Origin: Papilionanthe hookeriana x Papilionanthe teres
Lineage: Eukaryota > Streptophyta > Magnoliopsida > Asparagales > Orchidaceae
Length of the DNA stretch: 64,000 bases
Direction: 5' to 3'
Assembly (NCBI GenBank): GCA_022702705.1
Contig: CM040433.1
Coordinates: 23,933,797-23,997,796 of the forward strand
Made by a program: the position numbers and the translations under genes. This document shows, one piece after another, positions 35,771 to 48,187 of the stretch. Positions within the stretch are counted from its first letter, which is position 1; the number at the start of each line of letters is the position of its first letter. The notes under the pieces were generated by a model. It searched no databases. It was given only the letters and a program-made list of their open reading frames with translations, and was not told the origin of the DNA.

Positions 35771-37790
35771 TTCAGCCTAATACATTTTTTATAGTCTTTT
35801 AGACTGTTTTTGTTGTTTTGGGCTTGTTGGTTGATTGTATTTTGGTTCATTTTCTTTATGTTGGTTTTTGTATTTGTAGTTTGATGGTTGTTATTTTTTT
35901 GGTAGATTTATTGGTCTTATTGATGATTTTATTGATTAGTTTTATTTTCTCTTCATCTTTTCGATTCTCATACGTGGAAATTTTGTTATTAGTTCTTTTT
36001 TTTTCCATTTATGTCAAATGTTTTAGTAGTTAAATGGATACTACTCTTCAATATTTGCTTTTGTGGATGATTTTTGATTTAGCTATGATTTACCCTATCC
36101 TTTCTTTAAGTTTTAATCATTCTCATGGTTTACTAATTTATTTTATGTGATTAATTATATTTGATTGTATTTGTATTAAATTTGTTCAATGAAGCTAAAC
36201 TTATAGTTGAGTCATTTTTCGACTATTATTTTTTGATATCTCGTTGGTGAATTCTATTTAATTTTTTATTTATTTTACTCTTTATAAGATATGTTTTGGT
36301 TGTATTGATGATTTGATAGCCTGTGAGTTTGTTGTTTACTAAACGGGATTTTTGTCCACTTTGAATTTGGATGGATTCTCTTGGTCTTGATGAGTTTGGG
36401 TTTGAGCTTTTTATTTTCTTTTTTCGCTTTGCTTTTTTCCGTTATTTGTTTTTCTCTTTGGTTTCATACTATGGCTATTTTTTTATTTTTTGTTCTAGCT
36501 CCTTATATTGGTTCTATGTTATCCTTTATATTTTGGTTTGCTTTTATTTATTTTATGAGGATCTTGTTTTGGTTAGTTTGGCTTTACATATTTTTTTGTT
36601 GCTAATTAAAGTAGATACCACTCTTAATCAATGTAGCTCTATTATATATCTGTTGTTCGGAGAGTTTCATTTCATAGATGATGTTTGTAGATATAGCGGT
36701 TTGAAGACATTACTATTTGGTTTTTTGTTGCTAATTAGAGATGTTGGTGCATATTTCTAGTTCTGCGAAGTCTTTTTTACGGTTGTTGATTGATTTCTTA
36801 GTGTTTTGGAGACTCCGATTATTATTTTGATTTTATGTTGATGTTTTTTTATTGCCGGAAGCTTTATATCGTGGTGTTGTTGTTGCTAATTGGAGAGATT
36901 TATTTATAGGTTGTTGTTTGGAGATGTTGTTATTTTATGTGGTCTTCGAGTTGAAGATTTATGTATATTTGTGGCTAAATTTTTGTTGAGCTATGATGCA
37001 CCATGTTCTTTGCTTTGAGTTTTCATGATTCTTTGATTTCATCATCTGGCTTATTCTTCTACTTTCTGTTGGATTCACAAAACTTGGATGTAGTGCATTC
37101 AACCATTAAATGATTTATACTTCTTGTTGACTCATTTATCATGTTTGTTTATTATCTAATATCTTATGGATTATTTCATATGGAATTTTATTTTGATCTT
37201 AACCTTGGTAAGATTTTTTTTGGTTTCCTTGGTGATTTGATAGCATTTAAGTTTTAATTATTTGTTTACTAAATCGGGATTTTTATCCTTTGATTTTGGA
37301 AGGGATTTCTTAGACTAAATATGTGTTTAAATTTGAGATGTATGTACTAACACGTTTGTTTTATTTCTTTTGATGTATATTTTGCATTATGATTTTGTAA
37401 TATAGTATTTTGTGGTTTTTTTGGTTTTCAATGCGGTGGTTTTGTGTTATCTTTTTCTATTTTTGTGAATTTTTATTTTGGATTTTCTATTCCTCTTGTT
37501 TTTGGTTAGTTTGTTTTTACATGACTTAGCATTACGAAGTAGAGCGGTCTTTATTGGATCTGCGGCTCTTTTACAATTTTGTTCTTTTTGCCAAAGCTTC
37601 ATTTCATATATAATGTTTGGGAGATGTTACTATTTCAAGAAGATCTCTCGTGGTTATTTTGATTTGAGGTTGTTGTTTTTTATTGCTCGGAGGCTTTATA
37701 TCTTGGTGATGATGTATCTGATTGGAATCTATTTTGAGGCCAATATTTTTTTTCTTTTGGCTAGGCTTATTGTATCTTAGGATTTTTGTT
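35771..37790 (+). repeat. T/G-rich segment with ~0.9 kb internal direct duplication
   Basis: Strongly strand-asymmetric DNA: the plus strand is dominated by T, with G second. Two diverged direct copies can be aligned. GATTTGATAGC...TTTACTAAACGGGATTTTTGTCC near 36310-36360 recurs as GATTTGATAGC...TTTACTAAATCGGGATTTTTATCC near 37232-37278. TTCATTTCATAGATGATGTTTG near 36666 recurs near 37599. Spacing is 0.92-0.94 kb. A GCCGGAAGCTTTATATC word at 36854 recurs as GCTCGGAGGCTTTATATC at 37684, about 0.83 kb apart. The hydrophobic frames (35818-36033, 36371-36760, 37478-37780) follow from the T bias. Element type unknown. Confidence 0.6.
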
Positions 37791-37959
37791 TTGGAAAAGA
37801 CTTTTGTATACATGTAATTTTGGGGAACTTAACTAGATATCCTAGTTGTGTATGCATAGAACTAAAACCTTGACACTAGTACCCTATGAGTCGGAAACTA
37901 GAAAGAACGATAAAGAAATTAGAAAATTGAACTAAAAAATAATTTTAAGAAATGACATA

Positions 37960-39818
37960 CCTGAAAGAATGACATGCGCCAATTTTATGTGATTTTACTT
38001 GCATTTTTCCCAATATTTCATAAGTTATTTTCACATAATATCATAAATTTATGCTTGAAAAAGGTTTTTTTCTTGTTAATATTGTGCATGTTTCAAGTGA
38101 AAATACGAATGATTTGGAATGAAAAATCAACAAAAGTGACTAGAAATGGCATAACCGTACTAGAAGAGCGTAACCATGCGCCTATCGGAAATACATGGGC
38201 GTGACCACGCCATCTGTGAACGAGTGATACGCCTAATAAATGTTTGATTTTTCATATACTTTATGCTTAATTTTAATGATATTAAACTTTAAAGGATGGT
38301 ATTTTTTATGTTTTTGGTTTTAGGTACAAGAAATGACTTTTGGAGAAAAAGAAGCGAAATTGTACGATTTAGATAAACGACGAAAGAAAATTTTGGCTTG
38401 ACACATTTTGATAAGTTTTCTTTGCTTAATCTCTTTTTTCGCCTTACATGTTTTAGATGAGATTACAACTTTACAAAGAAGGTTATTTTCGTGGCACATT
38501 TTTGTAGGTGAAGATGTTAGGAACGCGGCGCAAGCGAAATGAAGCAAAAATGGAGACAAAACGGAGCAAAACGGTGGAGTTGCGGTATCGGCGCCGAATA
38601 GCGCCCTATCCGGCGGACTATGCCATAAGACGGAAAACGACGAAAATAAGTATATAAAAAAGTCGCATCGACGAGGCGGCGTAACCACGTTGCGATTGGG
38701 CGTAACCATGCCGCCTTGACCGGGCGACGCCGGCCATGCCCGGTTCGGGCATGGCCATACCAACGAGTTGGAAAACATATTAGGAAGGAAATTTGGATTG
38801 CCCAGTATTTGTGATTCGTGGTATAAAATTGATTTTTAGGGCCTTTTGGAGGGTTGCATGAGAGAAGGATTTGAGGTATAGGTGGATTTGAGAGAGAGTT
38901 CGAGTGTTATCTTGAAGGTTTTTCTTCCTTTGGAGAAACACAAAAAGAGGCTTTTTTCCTTTTCTTTGTGAGTTGTGAGAGCTTTATATGAGGGAGAGTT
39001 GTTGTCATCGAAAGAGAGAACACGAGTCTTGCCAAGTATTTCATGTATTTGTTGCTTGCAATGTATTTACGCGTTGTGTTTCTCAATATGGTTTTCTACG
39101 TGATGCATGGCTAAATTCTTCTTTGTACCTCTGTGTGATGTAGGGAGTAGTGGATTTATCATTGTTTTTCCGTAATATTTTTTCATTAAGCATTTTTTTA
39201 GCTTTGCATGGCCTTATTGTTGATTAACCTCCAAACTTAATTTACTTTACTAGTTTAAGCTTAGTTGTTCGAATGTTTCGTAATCATTATTTTAATAGTT
39301 TATACGGGGGAAATAAAGCGTTAACCATAGAATTTGAAGAGGATACATATTACGGTGAAATTATGCAATCATTATAGGGGATTATAAAAGTCTCATGAGA
39401 ATATCGTAGGGATTGAGCTCGAAACACGTGGATTCTAAAGCTCTTTTGACACAAACATAGGCATAAGGAGTAGTATATCCTCGATTGACGGCAATTACAT
39501 ATGAAAACGTGTAGGGAAAATCACGATCACTACGATCCGAATAACGAAACTGAAACCTCATAAATACGGGAAAAAAAACTCTCGAAAAGATTTATTATTC
39601 TTTTCTTCTATTGTCTTCTCCTTGCTTTCTATTTCTTTGAACCTTATGATTTAAAACTCTCTCTTTGTGATCATGTCGGACTAGAGTAAGCTACATTTTA
39701 TGTGAGATTTTTAGGCAAATGGTTACACTTTCCTGTAAGTTGATATGCGATACTCTTTGCTTGCATGATTACTTGATACGTGCACTTGTGTTGTATGACT
39801 AACATACCTCTTGGTAAG
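37960..39818 (+). mobile_element. Athila-type LTR, plus orientation, with partial internal duplication
   Basis: Resembles the other Athila LTRs. It contains a GCGAAATGAAGCAAAAATGG block near 38532 (compare 15233 and 22230) and runs of GGCGTAACCACG/GGCGTGACCACG words at 38200 and 38695. Its right end has a U5-like tail with CTTGATACGTGCACTTG at 39771-39787. The first 270 bp (37960-38230) look like a second, shorter copy of the same block, suggesting a nested or duplicated LTR. Left border not found. The 152-residue minus-strand frame at 38320-38778 lies inside and is not supported as a gene. Confidence 0.65.
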
Positions 39819-39860
39819 TTTTAGCGTATCGGATTCTTAATCTTCATTGTCGGGAATGGT
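39819..39860 (+). promoter_or_regulatory. Athila primer binding site remnant
   Basis: TTTTAGCGTATCGG followed by ATTGTCGGGAATGG resembles a broken version of the Athila-type TTTTTGGCGCCGTTGCCGGG. It lies directly after the U5 tail, so the LTR to its left is a 5' LTR and internal sequence should follow to the right. Confidence 0.5.
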
Positions 39861-42800
39861 GTTAATAATTGTTTTTGTTTTTAGAACATTTTAGTTAAAA
39901 ACTTAGGATCTAAGTTTGATACTTATTTTCTTATCTTTGTTTGTATTTTTTCTATTGTTGAAAGCTGTATTATTGTTGTGTTTAACACGAGTGATGAAAA
40001 TTTTAAAAGGTAATCTTATATTATTGTTGTGTTTCTTTTCTATTATCGGGACATGGACCATTGTGGAGTTGGTACATTCTTGTCGGTTTTATTTTCACTT
40101 GACACGAAACTTGAATGTTGTGTAGATTTGAAGATTTTGGTTATTCGAATAATCGAAACGTGTCATTGAAAGTAGTAAACTTCCTCGAGATATAAATTCA
40201 ATTTTATGATGGGTTTAATTATTTGAACCGAAAACATCGTATATCATGTATCGGCGGTTTAAACCCAAAAGATAATATCCTTATCTAATTTGAAGGCGAG
40301 TTAAGGTTTAAATTAATATTTAGGTCTTCATCTTACTACGAAGCGAGCCACATAGTTATTATATCTTAAGCGGTAAAGCTACTCGATAAAACTCTCGTTT
40401 AAAATCATCGTTTCGTTCTCGAAATTTAAAAGTTAAGGTTTCCATCATTATGCATGGGATTTTCGAATGGGAAAAGCTAAAATTGAATATTAATTAACGA
40501 AAACGAAATGGAAAGAGTAAAGGACACTTGAAGATATAGGAGAAACCTCGATAATGTCTGAAATATCTGATATTTGGCTTTGATGTTTTTGAAGAAAATT
40601 CGATTTTTTCGTTATGATGTTTTATTCGAATGATAGAACTTATGTTGCGTTGCTCTGATCGTACGAGAGCCTAAAGTTGAGGATTTACGTCGCCTTCAGA
40701 TGAAGACGACACAACAATCTTGGGGTGAATTTCACTTAGGATAAGGGAAACTTGAACTCGACCTTAAAACATAGAATACGATGGATTTACAACATTGCAC
40801 AGGGGAAAGGACGCAAATGTGCTTACTCACATTCGAATTCATTCATGACCGATCTCGATAATGCAAAATAAGAAAGGTTATTGTTGAGTAGTAAGTCTTA
40901 TGACTTGATTATAAATCAGCGCATGTATGTGTAGTAAACATAATTTACTAAGACTTATGCAAACATATTTTGAAGTTTAATTTGAAATGTTTTATAACTC
41001 TCCACACTCGGAAAATGCTTTACTTTTAATTAGTGTTGAATGCACACTAGCGAGGTGTGTAATAGGTTATGCAAATCTTTGATGATGAATCCATAGAAGG
41101 TTTGTTTAAGAGGGCTAATCCATAACATAAGCAGAACTCACTTTCTATAATATAGTGGTTCTCGAGTCAAACCACCCATTTCCATGCAATGAGTGAGAAC
41201 CCAGTGTAAAGTAGGAACAATATGTTACACATATGCCTACGAGATCATGTTATCATTCATATTCGTAAAGCGAAAGGAATTTCTACTCTCAATTTTATTT
41301 AGTGGCAATCGTGGTTGCTTAGATGTATGATATTTTGATGGTTGTGAATGCAACAATTTATATGATTTAATTTTGATTACGAGTTTCATTTTTAAAAAGT
41401 TAAGTTGGATTTGTTGGCTTAGGATAGAAAGTTTAGTCCTTAAGTGAGCCTACCGGTAGTCTAGGCAAAAGGTAGAAATGTGAAAATAGGCCTAAAATTT
41501 GGGTGGACTGTAATTGAATACGGTACGTGGTATGGGTACCAACCACAACATATGGACTCGTCGGCGACATCACTCGAACTAGAGTCGATGGTTTAGTTAA
41601 GGCTCATTCTTCACTTCGTGTTGATCTTCTTTTTTGTATAGTTTGAATATTTATAGTCAGCGGCACTTCCCCAACTTTCTATGGAAAATAAAACTCGAAA
41701 GGAATGATTCTAGGTTACTACGACGAGCATTTGCTTGTCATGCAAAATAGAGTTAACACACTCTAATAACATGTAAAGTAAATCTAAGGATGCATTTTAT
41801 ATATTGTCATTAGATGACGTGAAAAATAAAGTTAGAATGCTTCTTTATAATGTAAGAATTTATTTTAATTATGTTTATTATTCTTTTTATTTGAAAATCC
41901 GGTCGAGATGTCCATGGCTTTCGCTTCCGGGTTATCGAGGTTTATGATCTACTTAGTTTGGTAAGGCGGTCAAGTCTATTCTTACCGAAAAGAGTCTTAT
42001 CAGCAATCATGGGTTGCGTCCTCGAAGAACCTCGTAGATACGGGTAGTAGGTTTAAAGTTGCGTTGAGTGATCTTTGTTTATTAGGGTTTCATTTAAGTT
42101 TTAAGTATCTTTCATATTATAGGGGTTGAAAATTTTAGGAGGGGGAGGGGGATTATAAGTCTTGAAGAGTTGAGCCGAGTTTGATCCTCAATAGGATGAA
42201 ATACATAAGTGATATCCTTCTTAAACTAGGTTTGACTTTCGACACACTTTTTGTTAAAGCTTGCCTTAGTTTAAGTTATGGAATAGTTTTGTTGACTTTG
42301 CCACATGACATTCTATCTAGCTTTTATCACTAATTTTATCAAATATAAGTCCTAACGTGTAAACTATACAACTTTCAATTAAATTTCAATTTCAGATTTT
42401 CTAAACTATAAAGCCAAAATCATATGATAAACGGGGAGTAAACATTGGGCTTCTCAATATACAGTGCTCCCTATTCGTTTGTCGGTTTCCAGGCAAAAAG
42501 AACTATTCATGTTTGAGCCAATCTCATTTGAAATTCCAAATAATGTTATCAAACTCTATCATTGTGATCACTAGAAAAGAATAGACATTATGTTAATTGA
42601 GAGTTTTCATTTCAAAATGTGTTTAACTAAAAAGACTTGTTGCCTTAGAGATACCGAGACAATAGAATTAAAATATATCCTATCATATTCTTTTAGGATG
42701 GAGAATGACTTATGTTATATAACCCCACGAGATAATGAAACAATCGCTTCATGATTGAATCCATCGTAAAATAGTGTTTTCATCGCTTTGGTTTATATAT

Positions 42801-43458
42801 TACTCTTTGATATTGTATTCCATCATAATTGAAAAAAAGTCCAAGCTCTTATAATTAATCCCCCCCCAAACACGGACACGTCTTTAGAATGATGTGTCTT
42901 GCTTTTATTGGTAGATGCTCACCCTATTAAGTGGGGTGCTATGAATAGTGAGACTAATTATAGTAAATTAAAACTATAAATTTAAATTTTATATTTAAAT
43001 CACTAATCATTTAATTAAATCCACCCTTTAGTAAAATTTAAACTTCAAATTAAGAATCAAAACTTAACTATTAAATATTAGAGCAATCATGTCACACCAG
43101 TTGCATGCATTAGATTAAGCGCGATCATGACCTATCACTTTATGCAATTATGATTAATTATTATGGATATTTATTTTAATTTAGTTTTGATGATTCGACA
43201 TTTAGACTAGAACATTTACTTATGTGTGGACTAGGAGTTAGGGAGACGATTTTTCGGTAGTTTGACACTTATTTTCTACATAAGGTCATGCTTAATAGGG
43301 ACAATCATAGAAAAAATCAATTAATTAAACAATAGATGCTAGCTGGCATATGCTTATACCGACATGGGACTTGGTAGTGTTAAGTCCACGTTATTTGTTA
43401 TACAAGTGTTAATTATATGTGTACCTTTCCACAAATCCTTATTTTTTAGGTATAGTTA
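39861..43458. other. Degenerate sequence, no coding domain recognised
   Basis: By position this should contain the internal part of the preceding Athila element, yet no gag, protease or pol block could be read. 40130-40900 and 41430-42130 are moderately CG-containing; 42250-43440 is AT-rich. The small frame at 39916-40125 is hydrophobic by composition only. Confidence 0.35.
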
Positions 43459-43783
43459 GGTTTATTTTATATGAATATATCTATGATAGGGTTGGTGTAG
43501 CTCCGGTGACAAACAAAATTAGATAGAGTCGACTTAGATGGTTTAGTCACATTAATCATCGACCATACGATGATTCGATTAGGAGAGTAGATGTTTAGTT
43601 TCGAAACATGTTAAGAAAGGAAGAAGTAGACTGTAGGAAAGGCTTGGGGCTTGTGTATAAAAAAATTATTTTAATTTACTAGAATTAAATAAAAATATGA
43701 CACTAAATAGGATGCGATTGAGGAAAAAGGACTCTTGTGGCCATTTTACTTAGTGGGATTAAGGTTTTGTTGTTGTTGTTGTT
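43459..43783 (+). mobile_element. RTE-type LINE, 3' terminal fragment
   Basis: C-terminal end of the ORF of a plant RTE-clade non-LTR retrotransposon. The frame reads RVGVAPVTNKIR, then after a stop SRLRWFSHINHRPYDDSIRR (relatives: KMRExRLRWFGHVxRRPxDAPVRR). The 3' tail TTAGTGGGATTAAGG followed by (TTG)n at 43767-43783 is the standard RTE tail. The element is 5' truncated, as usual for LINEs, keeping only about 325 bp. Stops are present, so it is dead. Confidence 0.88.
43767..43783 (+). repeat. (TTG)n tail of the RTE element
   Basis: Five TTG units close the RTE fragment and mark its 3' end; RTE elements end in such short repeats instead of poly-A. Confidence 0.85.
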
Positions 43784-43788
43784 AGGTT

Positions 43789-43791
<3 letters not shown>

Positions 43792-43873
<82 letters not shown>
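43792..43873. repeat. (TA)n microsatellite, ~80 bp
   Basis: Uninterrupted TA dinucleotides, only about ten bases after the RTE tail. Confidence 0.97.
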
Positions 43874-43876
<3 letters not shown>

Positions 43877-46532
43877 GGAATTAGAGTTTAAGACTTATGT
43901 GTGTACTTGATGAGTGAGGATGGATCGCACCAATCAATGACGATCATAAAGCACAGACAGTAGGACCGCAAAAGAAACAGAAAGACAAACCAAGAAGGCG
44001 ACGTATAGTCAAAGGATGAGAAGCCCATAGATAGAGCTGTAGTTTTCGGACTAGCCTTAATAGGGGTAGAGCTCGACTACCCTTTTTTTTTCTTCTAGGG
44101 TGTATAGTTAAACACAGCCACATCGATCTTGTTCTTTCATTTATCTTTCCAAAATGCTTCTTTTGTGGGTTACTTTATTTGTGATTAGATTCCATGGTTT
44201 TTGTAGGTTTCTTTTTTGATTTTGTGTCCATGATAGTCTTATTTTATTCATTTGGCATTTAAAGTAAATATTTTTCTGCCCAACTTAAGAAGACCAGCCT
44301 AAAATTAAAATAGCTTAAACTTTGAAAAAAAAAACCATCTAAACCAATTAGACATAATCAATCAAATAAATTAAAAACTTTAGGAATATCAAAATCACAT
44401 GCACTTGTACGTAGGTTCTATTTTTTCATTTGACGGTTCTTACATTGCATAAAAAGGAAATTGCACAATGCAGTGAGGATTGTCTCGCTTGGGGAAGACT
44501 GTTAGATGTGATTGGCCTAAATTTGATCCTCTGTGTATGCATACATGCATTAGTTACATACCTACAAACATCAAAATAAATAAAATCAAGTCAAATTAAT
44601 AAAATATAAAAATCATAGATTTTTCATTAGCTAGGTGCATATTTGCACAAGCCACTCCATCCATAGAGGTTGAGTCATAAATCTCAACACATCCTCCTTA
44701 TTTAAGAATAACCTTAGTTATCTAGTCATGCATGTGGCTGGACTCATGGATTTAAAGCATAGATTTGTTAGGTGGATACCTTTTCAAGTAAGAGTCATAA
44801 GCATAAATAAATCAGGTTAATTTAGCTGTCCGTGGGAGTAGAAGTCCATAAGCCTCACTTTGACTACTTATACTAAGTTCAAGCACTCTACTCGTGTCAC
44901 TAAAAGTCAATTTACCTTGTAAGCTCTTTGTTATAGGATATGTACTCTTATGTACTTTCACGTTCTTGCATCATTTAAATATAAGCACTAAATTTCTAAC
45001 AAAATGAACAACTCAAAAAATCATCAATATTAATTTTAAAAACTTAAAACCGTATAGAATGGTCTCTGCAACGATTAAGGCTACCATTTCAAGTGCGCAC
45101 ATATTTTTTTCGTTGGCTTTCGATAAGAACTGATTTGAGCCAATCTCGAATTGAAGTTCAAATTACTAATCTTGAAACTAACACAATAGCCACTATTTCA
45201 ATTAACCTCTTATAGATTATAATTAACTATAGATGTACGTCCTTGTGAAGAAAATGTCTACCAACACAGAGCCGGTTAAAAACTTGATCAAAAACAAAAA
45301 TTTTGTAATTAGATCCATCGTTGGATAATATTTTTACCTTTAAAAATCATATACTATTCATGATGCTATACTCAATCACAAAATAAGAAATTTGAAAACT
45401 CTTACCCCTCATGAAATGTAACACCTCTAAATGTGAAGACAAAAATAATAATAATCTTACTCATTTATGAGCCTCTATAATCAATACTGGAAATAAAATT
45501 CAAAAAAAAACTTATTGAGTTTTCAAAACAAAAGGCTAATTATACAAAATATCTATAAAGCTCAAGATAAAAGAGTTCAAAATTAAACAAAAAAACAAAA
45601 CCAAAAACAAAATAATCAATCCTTTTATTAATAAGTTAACAATATATATATATATCAATCCACATTAAAATAATCATAACTGTCAAATGATATAACAACA
45701 GCCTTTTAAGAAACCCAAACTATATTCATTTAATACCAATGTATGATGATCTTGTTTCTGAGGATTTTCAAACCTCTTCATTGGTGACAAAAAGATAAAA
45801 TGGAAGGATAGCTGTTTTAATATTAATCAGGTTAGGCATAACCAAGAACAAAAAAAGAAAATGTGCAATTACATAAAAGACCACACAATTCCTACTTGTT
45901 TACATATCTAACACCTTAAATTTAATATTAACAATGACAGTATTCAAATCACATCAAACATATAACTCCTAACTTTTTAAAATTCAAATGTGTCTTCTTA
46001 TGCATAGATTTGTTGCACCAAAGATTCATAAACCAGATATCAAACTTTAGGTATTAAATATGCAAATTCATAAAAATTGTGTTACATATGTAAATTTTCC
46101 AAAATAAAATATCAGAATTTTTCTCAGTTATAAGTTCTTAAAACAAGAATCAACTGCTACTCAAACTTAAAATAAAGGTAGAAGTCAGTTCATAGCAAGA
46201 CTGATTATTGTATTCATGATTCATAAATCATATATTAAATTTTCTGCAATAATCTCTACACATGGATAACAAGCCCTACAACACTAACTTCAGAATCTAT
46301 TCCTATACTAGAACATAATTCTGCATTGTTTTTTACACTTGCCTCCATGTCGACTGGATTATTTATCTACAACAACAATGAGACTGCCTCCGATATGAGT
46401 TGAAGGTCACCCATTAAAATTATGAAAATAGTCTCTGAGGTAGCGATAAAGCTATCTACATCAACCCTTCACAAAATGCTACATTAACCATAAGTCACAC
46501 AATGAGATTTCACTTAGTGAAAAATCATCTCA
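43874..46532. other. AT-rich intergenic DNA downstream of the U-box kinase gene
   Basis: No recognisable domain, LTR or RNA gene on either strand. It follows the stop codon of the minus-strand U-box kinase, so the part nearest 46500 would hold its 3' untranslated region; AATAAA-like words are too frequent to choose a polyadenylation signal. Confidence 0.45.
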
Positions 46533-46725
46533 TTACATCGAAAATGACACACGAGACTTCCATTCTTGTATTGCCACACGCAACGCATGGTTGAGGATTA
46601 TATCTGTGTGTGTAGCTCGAGTCTTGTTATGGAGTGAGACTTTATGTCCTATCAAGCCATGCTTTGATTGCTCTGAGCTCATATGTATATCCATCAGGGG
46701 CAACATAAGGGTCATCCATTACCTC
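46533..46725 (-). pseudogene. U-box exon of the kinase gene (+1 frameshift)
   Basis: Last exon, encoding the RING-related U-box that recruits an E2 ubiquitin-conjugating enzyme. The acceptor TGCAG precedes EVMDDPYVAPDGYTYELRAI. After KAWLDR one extra A shifts the frame; in the next frame it continues HKVSLHNKTRATHTDIILNH and then ALRVAIQEWKSRV, matching the rest of a U-box (SPVTxxxLxxxxLxPNHxLRxAIQEW). One base removed would restore agreement with the family, so the damage is slight. Confidence 0.85.
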
Positions 46726-48032
46726 CTGCATGAGCAAACAATAGAATGAAGAAGAAGTCCTAAACCCATTTGTACATAACAAATCTAAAAATGAGATTTT
46801 TACCTGTAGGAGTGGACAGAGATAATGGCTTGGAGCACAGACATTGTATTGTTTCAACTTCAAACATACATTTGCCATGTTCAACAACTCTTCAAGTTGT
46901 GGCAATACTTCAGACTCTAGATCTGGCCTATCTCTGCATCTTAGCCTTGAACATTTTCAATGCAATTTTTGCTAATTCTAAAGCCTCTATAAGAGGCCAG
47001 TGAACACTGATTTGTCAAGTATATCAGCAAAAGCACCATTTTCAATGGAATTCTCGACAAGTATTATAAGGCCTCCATGCTTGCCAGTAAGCAATTGAAA
47101 AACAATGAGTCCTAATGCGAATAGATCAGATTTAGGTCGAACGTGCCAGTCCTTTGGTATTCGGGGCCATGTAATACCATGTACCGGCGAGAACAGTTTT
47201 TTCCTTATATTCCGTTATACTATCTGGAACGAGATCGGAGATAAGTTTCGCTAGCCCCACATCTCCTATCTTGCTCGTAGTTCTTATCTAACAAAATGTT
47301 GCCTGGTTTCAAGTCGCGATGAACGATAGGATCGGGTTTATTTCCATGTAAAAGGCAAAGTCCGCAGGCCACTTCGTATATGATTCGGAAGCGGATAAAC
47401 CATGGGGAGCGGAGGGGAATCCTTCCTGTTAAATAACTGATCCTCTAAGCTTCCATTCTCCATGTATTCATAAACAAGACAACCACTTTCAGGGCAGACT
47501 CCAGTAATGAAACCATGTGGGGATGATGTAGTTTTCCAGTACTTCAACCTGCCAATTTTTAATCATTTTCTCTCTATTCACTTTGATGACAACACGTAAA
47601 AGAAATGAAAGTGAAACAATGGATAAACAAATAAGAGATTAGAATAAAACCTCTCTAAGGAACTCTTCCTTCCTATCAGATGCATCGTGCCAAACTACTT
47701 TGACAGCTACAGGCATGTGATCAATGTTGCACCATAAACGCATCCATAAGCACCCTCTCCTATCTTCCTAGCATCAGAGAAGTTATCTGTTGCAGCTTCT
47801 ATTTCATGCCTGGAGTATCTCCTAAATCTTTTATTACTGGAGAAAAGGAGTCATCTAGTGTATTTGATTTCAGAAAAGAAAATGTCCTTGCTATTTTTTC
47901 TGCTTTAGGAATATTAAGGTTCTCTGGAGCAAAAAGTTGCCTTGTTTCTTCAACTTCTTTGATAGTTTCTAAATTGTAGCCCCCTTCTTCTACATCTTTC
48001 ACCCTCTTCTGTTCTGTAGAGCTTCCGGCAAT
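46533..48032 (-). pseudogene. U-box domain protein kinase (PUB33/35/52-like), frameshifted and N-terminally incomplete
   Basis: Plant U-box kinase: a receptor-like cytoplasmic kinase fused to an E3 ubiquitin ligase domain; relatives also have an N-terminal universal-stress-protein domain. Three exons are seen. 48032-47651 holds the linker (PENLNIPKAEKIARTFS) and N-lobe: HEIEAATDNFSDARKIGEGA, Gly loop GEGAYG, VAVKVV lysine. 47548-46805 holds CPESGCLVYEYMENGSLED, VHRDLKPGN, GDVGLAKLISD, RPKSDLFALGLIVFQLLTGK, RPDLESEVLPQLEELL. 46725-46533 holds the U-box, EVMDDPYVAPDGYTYELRAI...WLDR, and ends KSRV...stop. Introns have GT..AG ends; the last is 78 bp. About eight one-base indels break the frame. 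The DVG in place of DFG is usual in this subfamily. No stress-protein domain was found upstream, where a copia element begins. Confidence 0.88.
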
Positions 48033-48187
48033 CTGTAGTTCAATATGCAATATATTCTGAAATTTGTCAGTGCTTACGAGGAAGGTATAAGACATATTAT
48101 ATGAAGAGTGAATACCATGCAATATTATAGAGTTAGGTTAGATTTCTACGTATGGCTTATATGTATATACTAAACAACAAAACAATA
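48033..48187. other. Short spacer between kinase exon and copia LTR
   Basis: Presumed intron sequence of the U-box kinase gene upstream of the first recognisable exon; the exon's acceptor CAG lies at 48033-48035 on the minus strand. Nothing else seen. Confidence 0.5.

Noticed and set aside
36371..36760. 129-residue hydrophobic frame that could look like a membrane protein
   Set aside because: Hydrophobicity follows from the extreme T content (TTT, TTG, ATT codons); no start context or conserved motif and it sits in repeated DNA.
38320..38778. 152-residue minus-strand frame
   Set aside because: Located within an Athila LTR; no motif.
46770..47003. Plus-strand frame over the kinase gene
   Set aside because: Antisense shadow of the U-box kinase exon and intron.
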